A DNA stretch of 64,000 bases from Amaurobius ferox (Eukaryota > Arthropoda > Arachnida > Araneae > Amaurobiidae): NCBI GenBank assembly GCA_951213105.1, contig OX578145.1:15056534-15120533 (forward strand). Reading direction: 5' to 3'. Numbering within the stretch: the first letter of the stretch is position 1; every line of letters starts with the position of its first letter. Below, one piece after another: positions 57,991 to 64,000 of this stretch. Under the pieces are notes generated by a model, which was not told the origin of the DNA, did not search any database, and was given only the letters and a program-made list of their open reading frames with translations. The translations under genes and the position numbers were made by a program.

Positions 57991-59387
57991 CATATCCTAG
58001 TCATGGCACACAAGTTATATTTATTATAAAATGGAACTGTTAATAAACTCAGGGGTCTCAAAAGTTCGGAAAGTTTCTGACATTTCCAGACGTTTTTCTT
58101 TGGGAATGTGGACGGAATCATGGTGGAAATAGGTTTCGGAAAAGGAATTAATATTGCAACCCTTGAGGGATGGCAGCCGACCCACATTGAAATGCTTGCG
58201 TAGTGAGGGAAATGAAACAGAATAATACGTATCACATTTTTTCAAATTATTCTGTGCCGTAAGGTCACTCCATTAACAGTTTGCAAAAACTTATATTTTT
58301 AGTAGTGCATTCATCTAAAAACTCAATCTTAGAATGCGCTACATTTGAGAGTAGATTAAAAATGTATCAGTGTAGATGTTTATAATAAAGATGTTTGTCT
58401 GCCTGTCTGTCGATGTCTACTTTTTATTTTCTACACAATCGACAGAAATTAGCTTCGGTGGTACTTCAGGTCGCCAGATAATGCAATGAGGTTTTTTTCA
58501 ACTGCGAATTAATTTTTTAGTTACTTTAGAGTGAAGCCCCTTTTCAAGGGGTTTTCATACAAATCGGTCATTTTGCGACCTGATATGGTATCACAAAGTT
58601 TCCTGGAAAGGATGGAAAAACTTTCTTTCTGACGATCTTTAAGCAGAGTCCATATTCCTTCCTATTTATTTATGTATAAATACTTCCGAATATATAGTAT
58701 GATTCTTATGTCAGCATTCCAAAATGAAATATTAGCACAATTCTATAGCCTGGAAAAAATAGGGGGTATATCTTTGCACCCCCTCAAAATATTTTTTTTT
58801 ATTTTGTAAACTACTCGGTTTTCTGATTGTCTTTTTGAATTTCCAAACAAAAGCATTAACATTGAGATTTTCAATTTGACTGTCTTTACTTCGTTATGCA
58901 CTGGAACTTCTAACGTCCTGTCTGTTCATTGCTGTGGGATGCAGTAGCGTATTGCATCGTAAAAGCGTTGTTGAAATTCCGGGCAGACGAACCTATCAGG
59001 TCGCGAAAATTGGATTCAGTGAATCTTTGCTTTAAATCATTTTCTAGTTATGTGCAAAATCCTATTCATGGGAAAGTTCTTTCTGGGACATTTCCCATTT
59101 TTGAATGGGCTGAGATTCCAGCATTCGACGTTTCCTTAACTCGGGAACATGGTTTTACGCATTAAGTGCACCCTTTGTGTTTTCTCGCATAGGTAGAGAA
59201 TTGTTTTTTCGAGTTTGGGATTTTGGCGGAAAAACGCGTTTAAAGACACAATTCGGTCTATCTGTGTGGATAAAATGCATGATTTCTCTGAAATGGAAAA
59301 AAAGGCAGACATAACACGTATTTTAATGACCGATGGAGCCAAAAGAGTTACAAAATTGAGAAATGCATTTAAATCTATATATCATAA
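57991..59387. other. No supported feature
   Basis: Contains two plus-strand frames (58929-59165 and 59215-59406) with no recognised domain. CTCGCATAG at 59184-59192 could be an acceptor, but no frame following it is convincing. Confidence 0.3.
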
Positions 59388-59623
59388 AGGTACCTCCTTA
59401 TTATAGCTGCCCCCGAGGAAGCGACCGAGATGTAATGCCAAGGTAGGATGTAAAATATCTCCAAATGTTTGGAGTCCTAAAAAAACAGCAGGCATTTATA
59501 TTATTTTTGGTTATTTATTTTTAGATTTTACAACCTACCTTGGCGATACACCTCTGTCACTAGGCGATTTCATCCTTATTTTTAATTGTTTTTGCCGAGG
59601 GTCCCTATAATAAGGAAGTACCT
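59388..59623. mobile_element. Small foldback/TIR element (236 bp)
   Basis: The left side AGGTACCTCCTTATTATAG and the right side CTATAATAAGGAAGTACCT are inverted repeats. An inner inverted pair is CCAAGGTAGGATGTAAAAT against ATTTTACAACCTACCTTGG. The arms differ by a ~35-base insertion on the right. No target duplication is obvious. Confidence 0.7.
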
Positions 59624-59639
59624 AAATAAGAGTGAAAAT

Positions 59640-59768
59640 ATGTTTATTTATGCGTGCTGTTTATTATGTAATTGAATGAAAAATTTTTGGGATAGACTTG
59701 GAATAGCCCTACTTAAAATGGACGTCCATATTTCTAGTTTAGAACCAGAGGTTATCGAGATATTATTA
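59640..59768 (+). repeat. Diverged Helitron-2 fragment, left of H1
   Basis: GACTTGGAATAGCCCTAC, GGACGTCCATATTTCTAG and GTTATCGAGATATTA parallel 52030-52110. The matching continuation is at 60940-60985, on the other side of the H1 copy. Confidence 0.5.
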
Positions 59769-60916
59769 AACAAGAACGATCAATCATTCATAAAGCATTG
59801 ATTGTGAAACACTTTCCAACTTCAATGCAATTTTATATAAACATCATCTCTAAAATGCAATAAAATACTAAGTAATATTTTTAAAATTATCACAATACAT
59901 TAATTTATCATATTTGAAAACTTAAAACTTCATCGAAAACAAATGAACTTTATTCTAATGACGTCATCGAAATATAAATCGCATCTATATAAAAGCACCA
60001 TTTTATTCATAAACTTTTTCCATTCATCACAATACTATAATAATTTATTTTATTTAAAAACTTAGAACTATGGAGGTACAAGTAATTTAACTCCATGCTT
60101 AAAACTTCATCGAAAAAATCGTTTGGTTCTCTGTGTAAAATCAATGAATGTTTCATTCATATCAGCTATATTGCAGACTGCATGAGCTGAATAATTGTGT
60201 GTTAAAAAAATGCAGCAATTCTTATACAACTCATTCTACATCTTTTGGTATTTACATTCTCCATAAGTGAAAATTAGGCTTCGTTGTAGAAATAATCAAA
60301 GTTGGATGATCATTTAAACTAAAATGTATTATCATTGCGTTGTTTCAGTATGTAGATGCACAGAATTTAAGCAAAAATAAAGCGGTTTTAGGATGAATAC
60401 AACACTGAATATGAGTTAAAAAGAACTTCAAAAATCACGATTTTGACACAAGATGGATGCCATATTTTATTTTGAAGTGGGTCACGTGATCTCTTCATAT
60501 AAAGGGTGCAATTATTTAATTTTTATTTAAAGAACTATTGACTATATTTTGCTGATTTTTTTTTATATATTTTATAGGATAATTTGAATATTTTCTAAAA
60601 CATTAGAAGCAATTTGTAAATTTTAAATTCGCTTAAAAAATGTTTGATAAATTAGGTCCCATAGGGTTCAATGTATTTCATTTGTTCAACCCAGGTTAAA
60701 TCCAAAACTAATTGGGTGATATTATTCATTTATATTCCCATAGGTCCCACAGACCGTCTGAGCAACATGCTAAAATTTCGTTTTGATAAAGTCATTTTTA
60801 CGGCAGTTGTGCTAACGGACAGACAGACAGAATGAACAAAGTCATAAATACTTTTCAACTATGTTGTATAGTGTTAACAAAGTCATAAACACTTTTCAGC
60901 TATGTTGTAAAGTGTT
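59769..60916 (-). mobile_element. H1-family element with duplicated 5' terminus
   Basis: The 3' hairpin end is at 59769 (AACAAGAACGATCAATCATT). At the other side the terminal hairpin occurs twice, at about 60843-60875 and 60881-60916, each as AAAGTCATAAA..CTTTTCA followed by CTATGTTGTA.. and GTGTT. Confidence 0.68.
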
Positions 60917-60989
60917 AAAAACGCAATATTAAGCATTTCATTGAGATAGCATTATGCAGACGATATTTGTTCCGCAAAATTATTTGTGA

Positions 60990-61976
60990 AAAAAATATGT
61001 TGCTTTAGCAACGGATTTTAAACGCAATGAATTAATACCGGATCAAATCTTTTTTGATTTAAGTAATAAATAAATGTATATAAATAAATGGGATCAGAAT
61101 TGCATTTTGAATTGAATTCTGTACATTACGGACTTTGGATGTAAAGATCACGGGGATTATTGATATTTTCAAACTCTAGACGTCATATGTTTTATTTGAG
61201 TGAAATATCTTTCAAATCCATATATTGTTAGTACGGATATATCTTCTAATACAATTTTAGCGGGGTTTTTTTTTGCTCATATTGATTCAATTTCATATTT
61301 TTCTGTCAATTTGTTTAGAAACGGGATCAGGATGTTTCATGTTTTACATGTGCCTGTGAAGGTAATTCTGCAGAGCGAGAACATATATTTTTAATGTTTT
61401 TAGGAGCATCGATTTAAATATCTGAATAGAATGTTTTGAATAACCATGTCATTTAAAATGCTATAGAAATTTGCACATGATTGTGAATATTCAGTTTCTT
61501 TATATTGCATATACAGTACGAAAAACGTGTATACTGCTAGCTAGTACGTATATAAAAAATAGTTTTCGTGAGTTAATGGTAAAGTAAATATTCACCTAAC
61601 AATGAAGTGTAGAGAAACAAACCATTTAGGAAGAGTCTTCGAATTCAGAATAAAATCCATTGGACTCAAACAATTTATACCCGTTTTTTGTTGGTACTAT
61701 TTATGAATATAAATAAAAAAATAATTTGAATGTTTTATTATTCCGAACTTTTTGAATCGAACAACAAAGTTTGCAGCCGTTCACTCGAAATATCGTTTAA
61801 ACTATGAAAGATGGATAAAAACAGTAAACGATCGAAACATTCTGTAGGACATTTAATTTCTAGACGAATCAGTTGATTTTACAAAGCTATCATGGTTTTT
61901 GAAAGTGGAAGAAGATTGAAAATGTTCCGTTTTTAAAGTTTGTAAGTCGAACCAAAAATGTCACATGAACCCTAAG
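60990..61976. other. No supported feature
   Basis: AT-rich DNA, no recognised family. Confidence 0.4.
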
Positions 61977-62026
61977 CCTTACACCTTTCTGGTAGGTCGG
62001 ATGACTTGGGTCTCAACAACAACAAG
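61977..62026 (+). repeat. SINE-1 3' end fragment
   Basis: CCTTACACCTTTCTGGTAGG, then TCGGATGACTTGGGTCTC and the CAA tail: the last ~50 bases of the SINE. Confidence 0.8.
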
Positions 62027-62239
62027 ATGGAACCCTAAGCGAGCTACACAGATATGGAATCGGATTCACAGTTTTCTTAGTTAAATAGCGGTTCAAATTT
62101 CGATATTTGAAAAAGTCATTTCGATAGGTTATTCATTTGAAATATTGTATTTTCCGGGAGCATATGTTGTGATATGTTCGTTGAATTATTTTTAAACATG
62201 GGATTGATTTGATATTTTTTTCTAGGGCTGCCAGAATCC

Positions 62240-62895
62240 CCATCAACTGGAATGGAGTGATGAATCCACATCACCTGGAATGGAGTGATGAATCCACATC
62301 AACTGGAATGGAGTGATGAATCCACATCAACTGGAATGGAGTGATGAATCCACATCAACTGGAATGGAGTGATGAATCCACATCAACTGGAATGGAGTGA
62401 TGAATCCACATCAACTGGAATGGAGTGATGAATCCACATCAACTGGAATGGAGTGATGAATCTACATCAACTGGAATGGAGTGATGAATCCACATCAACT
62501 GGAATGGAGTGATGAATCCACATCAACTGGAATGGAGTGATGAATCCACATCAACTGGAATGGAGTGATGAATCCACATCAACTGGAATGGAGTGATGAA
62601 TCCACATCAACTGGAATGGAGTGATGAATCCACATCAACTGGAATGGAGTGATGAATCCACATCAACTGGAATGGAGTGATGAATCCACATCAACTGGAA
62701 TGGAGTGATGAATCCACCTCAACTGGAATGGAGTGATGAATCCACCTCAACTGGAATGAAATGATGAATCCACCTCAACTGGAACGGAACGATGAATCCA
62801 CAACAACTGGAACGGAACGATGAATCCACATCAACTGGAATGGAACGATGAATCCAAATCAACTGGAATGGGGTGATGAATCCACATCAAATAAA
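62240..62895. repeat. 28-bp tandem array, about 23 units
   Basis: Unit ATCAACTGGAATGGAGTG plus ATGAATCCAC. The left units are almost identical. From about 62716 the units carry CACCTC, GAAATG, GGAACGGAACG and similar changes, so divergence is concentrated at the right edge. Confidence 0.95.
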
Positions 62896-62905
62896 ATGGA
62901 ATGGT

Positions 62906-63400
62906 GAATCCTGCGTGAATTGCAATTTTTAGGTACGTGTTTTATTTGTAATATGTTCTTAAGTACCCTAATAAATGTGCAATTAAAGGAATTTAAAATC
63001 CTGTAAATAGGGTTCCCATTCAAAGTTGTGTGATAATTGGGAATCGACCATGCTTCCGTTAAAGAATTCCTTCTCCCATTCATAAAATTGGGATTATCAA
63101 TGCAGTTCTCAATTCTTAACCATTACTCAACGATATGAAACTTTGTTTTGTCACTTCTTCTTAATCATAACATTTTAAATTCACCTCTAGGGGTACTGAT
63201 ACATACACTTTGAACAAATCCAGCCATTTTCCCCAATCAACTCATTCCCATCCACTTTTTCGAAATGAAGTTGGATTAAAATGTAGATATATTTCGCTGT
63301 CTTGACCTGAGATCCATTTCACTTGAAGAACAGCTGAACATTATAATTCAGTGATGACCCCTGCTTGTACTTAAAGCTTTCCTGATGATCGGAACCGTAT
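62906..63400. other. No supported feature
   Basis: Unique-looking AT-rich sequence. Confidence 0.4.
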
Positions 63401-63401
63401 A

Positions 63402-63767
63402 CAGGGTGTCCCAAAAAGATTGAAACGCGCTATAATTTTTTACCTGTTGGAGATAAGTGGACAATGTAAATTGCAAAAATGTTAAAAGTAAGGTTGGAAA
63501 TAAGACTACGTTGATGAAATAGTCCTCGCATTCATTTTCAAAAAGTTACACTTTTTAAATTTTTATACAACCCCCTTAGACAAATTGGGTCAATCAGAGA
63601 ATTTTTATTTTTAATGCAACAAGACCATTAAAAAAACCCGCATAGCTGTATCTTTAAAATTGAGCGAGTTATATTTAATTGAAATGAATGGGGACTATAT
63701 ATCGAATTAAAAATGTAAATTTGTGACATACCGAAAAAAAGGTAAAACTGGATGATAATACATAGGT
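63402..63767. mobile_element. TIR element fragment homologous to 17945-18810
   Basis: Starts CAGGGTGTCCCAAAAAGATT after a TA. It matches the left half of the earlier element (GCATTCATTTTCAAAAAGTT, CCTTAGACAAATTGGGTCAA, AAAACTGGATGATAATACAT). Homology stops at about 63767. Confidence 0.75.
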
Positions 63768-63915
63768 GAAATTTTTACGAATTCCGCGTAGGCTCACGAT
63801 GCAATCACGGATTCTTACGTACTTTTCACATTGAGGCATGCCATTTTTTATTTGAAGCAACAGGTTTTTAAACTTCAGGTAAAAGAAGAAAAACTTCAGT
63901 GTCAGGTTAAAAAAA

Positions 63916-64000
63916 CAAAAAATCTGATGTAGGCAGCACATGTCTTTCCTTATATAATGCAATGAATATACTAATTTTACAGTAAAAAAATAAGTTATTC
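63916..64000 (-). mobile_element. H2 element 3' end, cut by the window edge
   Basis: In reverse it gives AAGGAAAGACATGTG, CTGCCTACATCAG and T's. TATATAATGCAATGAATATA matches the 'GACGGGGTCG' subtype next to its 3' end. Confidence 0.6.

Overview
This window looks like repeat-dominated, AT-rich nuclear DNA of an arthropod, most plausibly a chelicerate such as a spider. The evidence is the density of tRNA-derived SINEs, Helitrons, helentron-like elements, TIR elements (mariner-like, or carrying a DUF4817-type helix-turn-helix), long TA tracts and minisatellites. There is no operon structure and no long ORF. The species is an inference. No rRNA gene, functional tRNA gene or CRISPR array was seen.

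Layout. Positions 1-8143 are a head-to-tail array of non-autonomous Helitrons on the minus strand. The junctions are readable: the 3' end CTAG of one unit directly abuts the 5' TC of the next at 176/177, 2500/2501 and 4378/4379, with an altered start at 6108/6109. Each unit carries 3 to 7 tandem SINE-derived monomers joined by a fixed linker. From 8.5 to 64 kb most recognisable sequence belongs to a few families, named here only for convenience. H1 has an AACACTTT end with an adjacent (GTCT)n tract and a terminal hairpin at the other end. H2 has a foldback ACTTTCCC end and a TGTG-loop-CACA hairpin followed by T's. SINE-1 is a ~290 bp tRNA-SINE with a CAA tail. SINE-2 is a second tRNA-like family. 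R3 is a ~125 bp repeat. There are also several CAGGGTGTCC-type TIR elements, DUF4817-type elements, and a second Helitron family ending ...GCTGCTAG. Insertions are nested: H2 in H2, H2 in H1, Helitron in H2, SINE in TIR element.

Genes. The only stretch that reads like a spliced host gene is on the minus strand at 43956-44580. Exon 1 is GC-rich and ends in a consensus donor; a 171-base intron with branch-point-like and acceptor sequences follows; exon 2 is in frame, has one membrane segment, and stops inside an AATAAA signal. Weaker candidates are a 122-codon ORF at 49215-49583 (minus) and a short signal-peptide-like ORF at 30095-30217 (plus). Transposase-derived coding remnants lie at 19062-19241 and 40740-41129.

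Satellites: a 27-bp array with higher-order structure (50.7-51.3 kb), a 28-bp array of about 23 units (62.2-62.9 kb), a 234-bp duplication bounded by TA tracts (15.8-16.3 kb) and a short mixed array at 36.3 kb. Large gaps, notably 10.2-14.8, 22.6-26.5, 28.4-30.7, 31.4-33.0 and 53.8-57.2 kb, hold no feature I can support. Family ends are hand-read and can be off by several bases.
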